NCBI RefSeq assembly: GCF_024169655.1
Contig: NZ_JALJWV010000001.1
Coordinates: 1,307,001-1,371,000, forward strand
DNA: 64,000 nt
Direction of reading: 5' to 3'
Origin: Pseudomonas marginalis
GTDB taxonomy: Bacteria > Pseudomonadota > Gammaproteobacteria > Pseudomonadales > Pseudomonadaceae
Shown: positions 7,254 to 16,176 of the stretch, in pieces
Numbering within the stretch: the stretch's first letter is position 1
Layout of the letters: each line of letters begins with the position of its first letter
Notes under the pieces: generated by a model
The model's database searches: none
Seen by the model: only the letters and a program-made list of their open reading frames with translations
What the model was told of the DNA's origin: nothing
Made by a program: the position numbers and the translations under genes

Positions 7254-9845
7254 TTACACGGCGGTTGCAGGCTCTGCCTTCGGCGCCGGTTTGGGCAGCG
7301 ACGACAGGAACGCCATGATCAACGCCGCCACATACGGCAGCGATTGCACCAGCAGCATCACCACCCAGAAGCGCATGTCGGCGCTCGGCAGGCCCTGCAC
7401 CAGGTAGATGCCCAGCGCAGCGCCCCACAACAGCAGCATGATGAACATCTCTTCGCGGGCTTCGGAAATCGCTACCCAGAAGCCGTGGTTATCCGCGTTT
7501 TTCGGTGTACGAAAGAACGGAATACTGGTGGTGAAGAAGCCATACAGCACCGCTTTGGCGATGGTGTGCGACAACGCCAACCCGGCCAGGGCCGCACAGA
7601 ACGCGTCCTTGAGGTTTACCCCCACGGCGCGGCGGTACAGGAAGATGATCTTACCCACCTTGAACACGAACAACGCCAACGGCGGGATCGCGAAAATCAG
7701 CAGCGGCGGGTCGACGCGGGTCGGCACGATGATCATCGCCGCCGACCACAACAGCGCGCCGACGGTAAAGAAGATGTTCATGCCATCCGCCACCCACGGC
7801 AACCAGCCCGCGAGGAAGTGGTAGCGCTGGCCACGGGTCAGCTCGGTGTCCTTGCCGCGCAACAGGCTGGCGGTGTGACGCTTGATGATCTGGATCGCGC
7901 CGTAGGCCCAGCGGAAACGCTGTTTCTTGAAGTCGATGAAGGTGTCGGGCATCAGGCCCTTGCCGTAGCTGTCGTGGTAATACGCGGCCGACAGGCCTTT
8001 CTCGAACACACGCAGGCCAAGTTCGGCGTCTTCGCAGATGCACCAGTCGGCCCAGCCCAGCTCTTCGAGCACCGAGCGACGGGTCATGGTCATGGTGCCG
8101 TGCTGGATGATCGCGTCGCGGTCGTTGCGGGTGACCATGCCGATATGGAAGAAGCCTTTGTATTCGGCGTAGCAGAGCTTCTTGAAGGTGCTTTCGTTCT
8201 GGTCGCGGTAATCCTGCGGCGACTGCACCACGGCGATTTTCGGGTCGGCGAAGTGCGGCACCATGTGCTTGAGCCAGTTCGGCGACACGCAGTAGTCCGA
8301 GTCGATCACCGCGATCACTTCGGCATCCTTGGCGGTGTGCGGGATCAGGTAGTTCAGCGCGCCGCCCTTGAAACCGGCCAGGGGCGAAACGTGGAAGAAC
8401 TTGAAGCGCGGGCCCAGGGTTGCGCAGTAGTCGCGCACCGGTTCCCACACCGCCGGGTCCTTGGTGTTGTTGTCGATGATCAGGACTTCGTAGTCCGGAT
8501 AGTCGAGGGCGGCCAGGGCATCGAGGGTCTGTTTGACCATCTCTGGCGGCTCGTTGTAGCACGGCACATGGATCGATACTTTCGGACGGTAGTCCGAGTC
8601 TCCCACGACCGGCAGGAATTCACGCCGACGCTTGTGGGTCCAGACCGCTTCCGCCAGTTCATGGGCTTCGGTCAGCAGCACGATAAACACGCCCAGGGCG
8701 CCGAGTGCCAGGAGGAAACCCACCGTCAGGCTGAACCAGGTACTGTATTGCTGGCTGTAGTCGTAGCCGATCCACACCAGCACCGAACCGCACAGGAACG
8801 CGATAAAGGTCAGGAAGGTGCGGCCGCGTTGACGTAGGGCCGAGCCGTCGATCATCAGCAGGGTCAACGACAGCAGTGCAAGCACCACCGAGCCGATGGC
8901 CAGCACGCGCCATTGCGGGATCGCGACCACCGGCCCTTCGAAGTTGAATTTTTGCTGGCGTGCGGCGTTGTACACGCCCCAGTAAGCGCCGACGGAGCCT
9001 TCGTCGCTGGCTTTCCACGGTTGGTCGAAGGCCTCGATCACGAAGTAGTTGAAGCCCTGGCGGTTGAGCTTGTTGACCAGCGTGCGCAGGTAAATTGCCT
9101 GGTCGGCGGGGGACGCATCAGCACCGCCACGCATGCGGCCGTTGCTCGGCCAGCCGACTTCCGACAGCAGCAGCGGCTTTTTCGGGAAGGCCTTCTTCAG
9201 ATCCCGTGTACGGTCGAGTACGAATTGGCCCGCCTGGGCCACCGGAATATGTTCCCAGTACGGCAGGATGTGCGCGGCGATCAGGTCGACGTGCTTGGCC
9301 AACTGCGGGTTGTGCTCCCAGATGTGCCACTGCTCGGAAGTGGTCACCGGCACCTTGACGGCGGCGCGCACGCGATCCAGCAGCACGATCAGTGCTTCAG
9401 GGGTGATTTCTTCACGGAACAGCGCTTCGTTGCCGACCACCACGCGCACGACGCTGCGCGAGCTGTTGGCGATCTCGATGGCGCGCTGGATCTCGCGTTC
9501 GTTGCGTTCCAGGTCCGGGCTGATCCAGATCCCCAGGGTGACGCGCAGGCCGAACTCTTCCGCCAGCTTGGGGATATCCCCCAGGGTGCCGTCGACCGAG
9601 TAGGTACGGATGTTGTCCGTCAGCTTGCTCATGATCGCAAGATCCTGACGCATCTGGTCGTCGGTCGGGTACTGGTCTTTCTGTGGGTACTGGCCTTGCT
9701 GAAACGGCGAGTAAGAAAAACCGGAGATCTGTTCAGGCCAGTTGGGGGTGGTGACCGGGCGGTTGATCAGCGCCCAGAAGCCGGTGAACAGTGCGGCAAT
9801 TGCCAGCACCACTACCAGGTTGAGTCCAAATTTACGCGATGACAT
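7254..9845 (-). CDS. ndvB: NdvB-type beta-(1,3)-glucan synthase (GH17-GT2 fusion)
   Basis: The 863-residue protein starts at MSSRKFGLN (9845), which puts a membrane anchor at residues 9-28; the upstream extension to 9980 is arginine-rich and not convincing. Residues about 45-330 resemble GH17 beta-1,3-glucanosyltransferase: VVVGNEALF gives the acid/base Glu near 139 and LLLSEVGWPSNG the nucleophile near 224. After two to four membrane helices a GT2 domain follows: VSIHVPCYNEPP near 421, VIDSDYC near 515 and the product-binding QRFRW near 640, then C-terminal membrane helices. In P. aeruginosa, ndvB (PA1163) makes periplasmic cyclic beta-1,3 glucans linked to biofilm antibiotic tolerance; the name here rests on family resemblance and the shared neighbourhood. 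The ribosome site is weak. Confidence 0.88.
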   Translation of the reverse strand: MSSRKFGLNLVVVLAIAALFTGFWALINRPVTTPNWPEQISGFSYSPFQQGQYPQKDQYPTDDQMRQDLAIMSKLTDNIRTYSVDGTLGDIPKLAEEFGLRVTLGIWISPDLERNEREIQRAIEIANSSRSVVRVVVGNEALFREEITPEALIVLLDRVRAAVKVPVTTSEQWHIWEHNPQLAKHVDLIAAHILPYWEHIPVAQAGQFVLDRTRDLKKAFPKKPLLLSEVGWPSNGRMRGGADASPADQAIYLRTLVNKLNRQGFNYFVIEAFDQPWKASDEGSVGAYWGVYNAARQQKFNFEGPVVAIPQWRVLAIGSVVLALLSLTLLMIDGSALRQRGRTFLTFIAFLCGSVLVWIGYDYSQQYSTWFSLTVGFLLALGALGVFIVLLTEAHELAEAVWTHKRRREFLPVVGDSDYRPKVSIHVPCYNEPPEMVKQTLDALAALDYPDYEVLIIDNNTKDPAVWEPVRDYCATLGPRFKFFHVSPLAGFKGGALNYLIPHTAKDAEVIAVIDSDYCVSPNWLKHMVPHFADPKIAVVQSPQDYRDQNESTFKKLCYAEYKGFFHIGMVTRNDRDAIIQHGTMTMTRRSVLEELGWADWCICEDAELGLRVFEKGLSAAYYHDSYGKGLMPDTFIDFKKQRFRWAYGAIQIIKRHTASLLRGKDTELTRGQRYHFLAGWLPWVADGMNIFFTVGALLWSAAMIIVPTRVDPPLLIFAIPPLALFVFKVGKIIFLYRRAVGVNLKDAFCAALAGLALSHTIAKAVLYGFFTTSIPFFRTPKNADNHGFWVAISEAREEMFIMLLLWGAALGIYLVQGLPSADMRFWVVMLLVQSLPYVAALIMAFLSSLPKPAPKAEPATAV

Positions 9846-9993
9846 GGTGATTTCGGGTTCCAAAAGGTGTGGAACGAAAAGAGGTGTCGGCCTACACCGA
9901 ACGGCGCGCATCCTACACTGGCCCTTCCCTGAGCGTACAGCGGACTGAGAAAAGCCGGACGTTAGTCCGCGAATGTTCAACTAAGTTCTTAAC

Positions 9994-10012
9994 TTGCAGC
10001 TTGCAGCTTCGA
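9994..10012. repeat. Short tandem repeat TTGCAGC x2
   Basis: CTTGCAGCTTGCAGCTTC contains two exact 7-base units, TTGCAGC. Similar TTGCAGCTTGCAGCTT stretches are scattered through Pseudomonas intergenic regions in my experience. It lies between the divergent glucan synthase and tcdA genes; no function is implied. Confidence 0.4.
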
Positions 10013-10062
10013 ACTTATGGCTACGTAGTCCATAATGCGCGCCGGTTTTTGGGGTAATGGTC

Positions 10063-10872
10063 ATGAGTACAGAAGATCCGCGGTTTGCAGGCGTCGCCCG
10101 TTTGTATGGCATTGAAGGCCTGGAACGCTTGAAAGCGGCCCATGTGGCAATCGTCGGTGTCGGCGGCGTAGGCTCATGGGCGGCGGAAGCCATCGCCCGT
10201 TGTGGGGTGGGCGAGATCTCGCTGTTTGATTTGGATGATGTTTGCGTCAGCAACAGCAACCGCCAGTTGCATGCCCTGGACAGCACCGTGGGCAAACCCA
10301 AGGTCGACGTGATGGCTGAGCGCCTGCGCGGCATCAACCCGGATTGCACGGTGCATGCGGTGGCGGACTTCGTCACCCGCGACACCATGGCCGAGTACAT
10401 CACCCCCAACATTGACTGCGTGATCGACTGCATCGACGCCGTCAACGCCAAGGCGGCACTGATCGCCTGGTGCAAGCGCCGCAAGATCCAGATCATCACC
10501 ACCGGCGGCGCCGGCGGGCAGATCGACCCGACGTTGATCCAGGTCTGCGACCTGAACCGCACCTTCAACGACCCGCTCGCCTCAAAAGTGCGCTCCACCC
10601 TGCGCCGTGACTATGGCTTCTCGCGCACGGTGACCCGTCATTACAGCGTGCCGTGCGTGTTTTCCACCGAGCAACTGCGCTACCCGAAGCCGGACGGCAG
10701 CATCTGTTTGCAGAAGAGTTTTGTCGGCGACGGCGTGAAACTGGACTGCGCCGGCGGGTTTGGCGCGGTGATGATGGTGACGGCTACCTTCGGCATGGTG
10801 GCGGCGACCAAGGCGGTGGACAAGATCGTCGCCGGGGTGCGCCGGCCTTCGGAGCGGGTCAAGGCTTTATAG
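10063..10872 (+). CDS. tcdA: tRNA threonylcarbamoyladenosine dehydratase TcdA (CsdL)
   Basis: TcdA is an E1-like ATPase that dehydrates t6A37 of ANN-decoding tRNAs to the cyclic form ct6A; it works with the CsdA-CsdE sulfur relay. The 269-residue product starts at the ATG at 10063, which has GGGG 8 bases upstream; the ATG at 10057 is too close to that site. The ThiF/MoeB-type ATP loop is VGVGGVGSWAAEAIARCGVG near residues 29-48, with the DLDDVCVSNSNRQ segment following near 56-68 and the adenylate region FVTRDTMAEYI further on. Its partners csdE and csdA lie at 15763-17378, separated from it by the 4.8-kb putative toxin gene, which looks like an insertion into the cluster. Confidence 0.93.
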   Translation: MSTEDPRFAGVARLYGIEGLERLKAAHVAIVGVGGVGSWAAEAIARCGVGEISLFDLDDVCVSNSNRQLHALDSTVGKPKVDVMAERLRGINPDCTVHAVADFVTRDTMAEYITPNIDCVIDCIDAVNAKAALIAWCKRRKIQIITTGGAGGQIDPTLIQVCDLNRTFNDPLASKVRSTLRRDYGFSRTVTRHYSVPCVFSTEQLRYPKPDGSICLQKSFVGDGVKLDCAGGFGAVMMVTATFGMVAATKAVDKIVAGVRRPSERVKAL

Positions 10873-10989
10873 CGCTGCCGTCGGGCACACGACACACAGT
10901 TACCGCCGGGCAATCCTAGCCCCATGAACAATATAGGCCGCCAGGGCATCCTTTGTCCGGGCGCTCATTGTCCATGGTAAGGAAGCCCG

Positions 10990-13900
10990 ATGACCGTTTC
11001 TCACCCAGTGGCCCCCGCCACGCCCTCGCTCCCGTTGGCGCAGATGCTCAGGGAGCACTTCAGCTCGCGCCCCTCCCTGGAGGAGGTCGCTGCCCATGTA
11101 TTGCAGCGTGCCCTTGCCCAGCGTTACGGTTGGTTGCCGATCACGCCCGCCAAGCCGCTGCTGCTGGAACCGGTTTATCGCTACACCGCAGATGGTTTCA
11201 CTGCGGTGGGATTTGATCGGTCAACGCTGGTCGATGCGTTGATCGAGCGCTTTGTCACGGGGCACTCCGTGGATTACTCCCAGGGGCAGATACTCACCAA
11301 CAGCCCCCCCGGCTCACCCGCCGTGCCCTTGGCCGTCAACCACCAGGATTTGGAGTGGGCAGTCAATCAGTGGGGGCCTCAGTTGATCAATGCGTATCAG
11401 GAAGCGCTGGTCAGTTATTGGATGCGGCCTCACGACAACGGCCTCAGTCGTTTTCGCTGGTTGGCCGGCCAGCTCAAGCAGACATTACTCTCCACCGCCG
11501 TTCACTCAACCGCATTGACCTCCCGACAGTTGGAGATGATCCGCCAAGTCGTGTTGATTCCGGATAACGTCTTGCGTGCCTTATCCCACGGTGTGAAGGC
11601 GTATATCGTCGATCAGTGGGGAGTCAGTGGTTCTGAGACTCTGGAAATGTTGCGCGGGATTGTTTTGTACGAGCGAATGGAAACGGGTGACACCCTTATT
11701 TTGTTCACCCTCTCAGGGGGCATAAAGGTTTTTGCTTCGTACCCTGAGTTAGGGGCGCAATTGTTATCGCTGTTCAGTGCGCTGGCACCGCAGCAACGCA
11801 TGCAGTGGCGGTTATACGAACCCGGCGGCAACATTTTCGAAAGCTTCAGTCTGACTTTTCTTGCCAAGCAACTGCGCGATATCCAGGACGCGGCACCCCA
11901 AGCACAACAGTTCGAGCGGCCGGGGTATGTGTTGGAGCGGGCACTGAAAGTCGCGACCGTCGACTTTGACAGCGTCACGATCCGAGGCAATACCTCGCTG
12001 GCCAAATTGCGCCAGGCTTTGCCCGCCTGGTTGGTAATGGCGGACCCTGATCGCCAGCAGGTGATGAGTCAGTTGTTGCAGGACCTGGCCAAAAGCCTGC
12101 AGGCGCCTCGCTGGAAACCCTTTGACGAAGACATCCCGGATATTCGTCGATTTGCCCGCCAGGCCCTCATGGCGCAAATGGCCAGGGACTATCCGACCAA
12201 ACCGGTCCTGGACCCGGACCTGATCAAGGTGACGCTCAAGCTCAATCTGACCCAGGATCTGCCCACTATTGGCCTGTTCTGGAAAGTGCCTTGGGGTTAC
12301 ACCGAAAGTACCCAGACCTTGACCGAGCTGTCCCTGCGCAGCCTTACTGCGGTTGATGCTGAACTGGCCAGTATTTCGGCAGATCAGGGTGTCGACGCGA
12401 CATGGTTGACGTATGAGGTCGTGCGTGACCTGATTTACGCGGTCAACGTCGGCAAGACCTACCCCGAGCTTGTCTCGCAGCAGCTTAGGGACGATGCCAC
12501 TCAAGTGGCGTGGCGCAAGGCCCGGTTCGTCGAACAGGTGCGGTTGCAACTGCCCATGCTCGCGCTGGAAAACAGTCTGCGGTATCCCGGCGCGTTTTCG
12601 CAGCGTGCTTTCGAGTACGTCGCCTGTGTATTTAAGGCTGACGTTGCGCAGCGTTCGGTGGACGGTCAGGTCATCGTGCTCAGGCCGCTGGCGTTCAAGC
12701 TGCGTGCAGGTGCGACGCCGGATGTCGTGCTGAATATGTTTCTGATTGGTCCGCAGGACATTTCAGCAGGCTCATTGGTGCTGTTTCGACCCATGGCGTC
12801 GGTCAAGCTGATTGAGTTCAGCAGCCTGACCGCCTTGTTCGATGCGATCGCCGACCCCGGTCGGTTGCAATACGACGTGCTGGCCTGGATGAGCGAGTCG
12901 GCGCGCACGCGCTACACGCGCCAGGGGTTCAGGGCACCGCATATTTCAGTGCTGAACGTGATCGATTTTGCCCAGTCGCTCTGGAGCCCCTCATCGGCGC
13001 TGATAGATGATCGTGTCGTGACCGGTGACTACCTGGAGTTTCTCTACCAAAGCACTGTCGATGCACTGTTGACCTTGGCCGATCAGCAATCAGTCTCCAA
13101 CCTGCAAGCGTTCTGGACATGGGTCAAGCTCAAGGGCGGCATGAGTTTGAGCGCGCTGCTGCCACTGGTCGGCGGGCCGGCGGGCCAGGTGCTCCGCTGG
13201 CTGGCGCCGGCTTGGCTGGCGGTACAGGACCTTCAGGGGATCGAGCAGGGCGATACGCCGGATAAAATGCTGGGCGTGGCTGATCTGTTGATGAATATCG
13301 CAATGCTCCTGCTTAACGCTGGCAACGCATTGCGCAAAGTGGGGCCGGTGGTACAACTGGACACCTTGTTGGATCAGGCGCAAGGCCTCATCGGTGATGA
13401 ACGGGAGATCGAGTTTTCCTGGCACGAAGAAGGTGACAGCCTGCTGGGTGGCGGCACACAGAGTCATTCTTCCAGCAGTACCACGCAGTTGGATACCGTG
13501 CAGTCGACCTCCTCGCTGGTGCGCGAGCAACCGGTTTTGGAGCAACCGTGGGACGGTTTGTACCGACGTCTGTCGGCGATTCGTCAGGCTGAGATCGAGT
13601 TGTTTCGCATCAGTCGTCCCCTCAATGTTCGCCGCATTGACGCCGGTCGTACCCGAGGGCTTTATCGCAACGACGCTGGTTTGTATGCGCAGGTCGTTGA
13701 GGACTGGTATGCCGTGGAGGACTCGGGTTCGCGGGTGCTGGCAGTGGATACCGAACATCCCTTTCGAAAAGGACCGGAGCTGATCAGTGATGGCGTAGGG
13801 GGATGGTCCTTCTTGCCGGAGGATCAGCCGCCAGAGAACACCTTGATGCGTCGCTATTCACAACGTGCCGAGCAACTTGCACAAGACGCGCTGCGCCGTA

Positions 13901-15753
13901 CAGCGCTGGAGGCGGAGTATCTCAAACTGTTTCAGGAATTTACGGATGAACAGTTATCCGACGATAGCCTTATCAAGGCGTTGAGCGGCGGGGAGGGCGA
14001 TTTCGCCGCCCAGGAACAATTGATCGTCGAGCAGTTGGCCCGGATGGAGACGGCCGCCTGGCGGTCGGGGAAGTTGCTGGAGTTTTTGAAAGCGCGCCGT
14101 CGCCTTCAGGTCATCAAGGGCTTCAGCGACCTGCATAATCGGTTTTCCGCCGGCAAGGTGCTGGCCTGGCGTAATCAGGTGGAGTTGCTGAGCAGCAAGC
14201 GCAGAATCCTGCTCCAGCAGGATGTGTTTGAAGCGAAGGTATTTGACGTCATGCAACTGCCCGCTGTTGTGGGGGACGTCAAGCTGTTCGCCACGCTCTC
14301 AAAGCGGTTACCGCAGTATTCGGAGCTGCAAACCAAGGCCATTGCTCTGTGTTCAGACGCCGAGCAGACGCTTGAGCACATGCAGGCGCAGGGGCGAATC
14401 GGCGACACCACCATGCAGGGCCTGACCTCCAGCGACTGGGCGGGCAGGCGCATGTCGTTCAAGTGGCGAGAGCTTCAATTACGCACGCTAGCGTTGCAGT
14501 GTTTTGAACCCGGTGACGTGCGGATCAACCATGTGGCGTTCGACCTCATCAATGAGGTGAATCAGTTGGCCAGTCTCAGGCTGATGACCTGTGTCGAGCT
14601 ATTTTCATCGCACCGCTTCACCTTGGAGCAAGAGCTGCGTGTGTTGAATGGCGCTTTTGACGGATTGGTCGTGGCCGACTACAAACTCACCTATCAACTG
14701 AATGCGTTGCCCAGTTATATCAATCGTAAGGCGCTGGATAGCTACCATGCGTTTGTCCGGTCGTTGAAGGCGCGTGTGGAGGAGCAGTTGCTCGAACACT
14801 ATGGTGATTTCGATGCGGCTGGAACCGTGGCGGGGAATGGTGGACGACCGCTGAGTACCACGGTGATGCTTGCCACCCGTTTGCGGGGATTGTTGATCGG
14901 GAAGCGACGCAATGCCGCCGAAGGCGAGTCTACCGAACTTGAGTATGCCGACCTGCTTGAACCCTTCGACCATCGCGTGGTGATGTCATTTAAGCGGTTT
15001 TTGGACGACCCTCAGGGCGACTGGTCACAGATCGCCGCTCGCGAGACGGGGCCAGTCACGAAGAGCGCTTATGGCCTTTTGATTGGCGCCAATGCCGAGG
15101 CGGTTCGGTTAGTCAGCCTGGCGCCTGATAAGTTGCAAGAGGCGGCTCGCATGGCGCTCTTTTCCCAGGTATCACCTCTGGAGTTGCGTATGGATATGCT
15201 GCGATATGTGCAAAAAATGCACAGGCAGCGTGAGGTGTTGGTTGAGGCGATGGCAGCCCCCGGCATGCTCGAACGGCACCCTGAAGACTATGCGTCGGCT
15301 CAAGAAACGATGCGACGATTGGAGGCTCAAGTTGGACATTTTATTGGCGAGGCGGTGCGCAGGCGTAACGCGATGGCGTTGGCGCGGCCCCCCTCGTCCG
15401 AGGGGTTGCTACTGCTTTTCGATGCCGGGGTGATTGAAGTCGAAGAGGTCAAACTGGGACTGCGCCCGGAGCAACTGCGCGGCGGTGAGCTGCTTCGCTA
15501 TTTTGAGGTCAGGGAGGCCAGCAGTGGCGCAGTGTTGTGGGTCGCACACTTTCATTACGCCAACGTACTGGCGCGCAATGCGGGCTATCAATTCTCTCGT
15601 GGGCACCTCAAGCCCTTTGCTCGGCGGTCAATCAGTTACGGAAAACTCAAGCAACAGGCGCTGACGGATGAAGAGCGCCTGAATGTCTATCGCATGAACC
15701 TCGATCATGGCATTGCAGGGAAAGTCTTTTTTGACCCCCTCGCCGACCAATAA
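10990..15753 (+). CDS. Putative dermonecrotic-toxin-like giant protein (DUF6543 type)
   Basis: This 1587-residue protein has no signal peptide; the ATG has AGGAAG about 7 bases upstream. Residues about 575-650 (SLVLFRPMASVKLIEFSSL, then DAIADPGRLQYDVLAWM and RQGFRAPH) match the block I associate with the DUF6543/dermonecrotic toxin N-terminal family, abundant in fluorescent pseudomonads. Residues 720-782 hold two hydrophobic stretches (SALLPLVGGPAGQVL; LLMNIAMLLLNAGNAL) that may insert in membranes. A serine/threonine-rich linker covers about 817-840, followed at 875-940 by a RGLYRNDAGLYAQV...W module seen in the same family. The C-terminal 600 residues are helical and charged, with no enzymatic motif I can name. 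It ends 9 bases before the convergent csdE. Function, target and export route are inference; a toxin or membrane-active factor is the best guess. Confidence 0.7.
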   Translation: MTVSHPVAPATPSLPLAQMLREHFSSRPSLEEVAAHVLQRALAQRYGWLPITPAKPLLLEPVYRYTADGFTAVGFDRSTLVDALIERFVTGHSVDYSQGQILTNSPPGSPAVPLAVNHQDLEWAVNQWGPQLINAYQEALVSYWMRPHDNGLSRFRWLAGQLKQTLLSTAVHSTALTSRQLEMIRQVVLIPDNVLRALSHGVKAYIVDQWGVSGSETLEMLRGIVLYERMETGDTLILFTLSGGIKVFASYPELGAQLLSLFSALAPQQRMQWRLYEPGGNIFESFSLTFLAKQLRDIQDAAPQAQQFERPGYVLERALKVATVDFDSVTIRGNTSLAKLRQALPAWLVMADPDRQQVMSQLLQDLAKSLQAPRWKPFDEDIPDIRRFARQALMAQMARDYPTKPVLDPDLIKVTLKLNLTQDLPTIGLFWKVPWGYTESTQTLTELSLRSLTAVDAELASISADQGVDATWLTYEVVRDLIYAVNVGKTYPELVSQQLRDDATQVAWRKARFVEQVRLQLPMLALENSLRYPGAFSQRAFEYVACVFKADVAQRSVDGQVIVLRPLAFKLRAGATPDVVLNMFLIGPQDISAGSLVLFRPMASVKLIEFSSLTALFDAIADPGRLQYDVLAWMSESARTRYTRQGFRAPHISVLNVIDFAQSLWSPSSALIDDRVVTGDYLEFLYQSTVDALLTLADQQSVSNLQAFWTWVKLKGGMSLSALLPLVGGPAGQVLRWLAPAWLAVQDLQGIEQGDTPDKMLGVADLLMNIAMLLLNAGNALRKVGPVVQLDTLLDQAQGLIGDEREIEFSWHEEGDSLLGGGTQSHSSSSTTQLDTVQSTSSLVREQPVLEQPWDGLYRRLSAIRQAEIELFRISRPLNVRRIDAGRTRGLYRNDAGLYAQVVEDWYAVEDSGSRVLAVDTEHPFRKGPELISDGVGGWSFLPEDQPPENTLMRRYSQRAEQLAQDALRRTALEAEYLKLFQEFTDEQLSDDSLIKALSGGEGDFAAQEQLIVEQLARMETAAWRSGKLLEFLKARRRLQVIKGFSDLHNRFSAGKVLAWRNQVELLSSKRRILLQQDVFEAKVFDVMQLPAVVGDVKLFATLSKRLPQYSELQTKAIALCSDAEQTLEHMQAQGRIGDTTMQGLTSSDWAGRRMSFKWRELQLRTLALQCFEPGDVRINHVAFDLINEVNQLASLRLMTCVELFSSHRFTLEQELRVLNGAFDGLVVADYKLTYQLNALPSYINRKALDSYHAFVRSLKARVEEQLLEHYGDFDAAGTVAGNGGRPLSTTVMLATRLRGLLIGKRRNAAEGESTELEYADLLEPFDHRVVMSFKRFLDDPQGDWSQIAARETGPVTKSAYGLLIGANAEAVRLVSLAPDKLQEAARMALFSQVSPLELRMDMLRYVQKMHRQREVLVEAMAAPGMLERHPEDYASAQETMRRLEAQVGHFIGEAVRRRNAMALARPPSSEGLLLLFDAGVIEVEEVKLGLRPEQLRGGELLRYFEVREASSGAVLWVAHFHYANVLARNAGYQFSRGHLKPFARRSISYGKLKQQALTDEERLNVYRMNLDHGIAGKVFFDPLADQ

Positions 15754-15762
15754 CCACTTCAC

Positions 15763-16176
15763 TCATGAGTGCTGTGAACTCAGCACTCGCATACGTTGCA
15801 AGACCGCATTCAGGCCATTGCTGCGCGACGGCGACAACTGGCGCGACAGCCCCAGTTGATTGAACCAGTCGGGTAAGTCGACCGCCTGCAACTTGGCGGC
15901 CGACAGCCCGTTGACCCGCGCCAGCAGCAACGCCACCAGCCCGCGGATCATGCGGGCTTCGCTGCTGGCGGCGAACTGCCAATGGCCGTCGGAGAAACGC
16001 CCGACCAGCCACACCAGGCTCTCGCAGCCCTGCACCAGATTGGCCTCGACCTTGTCTTCGTCCGCCAGTGGCGGCAGCCGCTCGCCCCATTGCATCAGCA
16101 GGCGCGCGCGTTGCTCCCAACTGCCCACCGCCTGAAACGACTCAAGCGCGCTGACGGCCTCGACCGGCAGGCTCAT
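15763..16176 (-). CDS. csdE: SufE-family sulfur acceptor CsdE
   Basis: CsdE accepts persulfide sulfur from cysteine desulfurase CsdA and passes it on; in E. coli it also binds TcdA/CsdL. The 137-residue protein is a complete SufE domain, with the acceptor cysteine in VQGCESLVWL near residues 48-57 and the conserved RMIRGLVALLL and LGLSRQLSPSRSNGL blocks. Its ATG overlaps the csdA stop by four bases (ATGA), giving coupled translation. The 3' end lies 9 bases from the end of the convergent giant gene, and a small hairpin (AGTGCTG at 15768, CAGCACT at 15781) covers the last codons, so terminator sequence is minimal. Confidence 0.92.
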   Translation of the reverse strand: MSLPVEAVSALESFQAVGSWEQRARLLMQWGERLPPLADEDKVEANLVQGCESLVWLVGRFSDGHWQFAASSEARMIRGLVALLLARVNGLSAAKLQAVDLPDWFNQLGLSRQLSPSRSNGLNAVLQRMRVLSSQHS

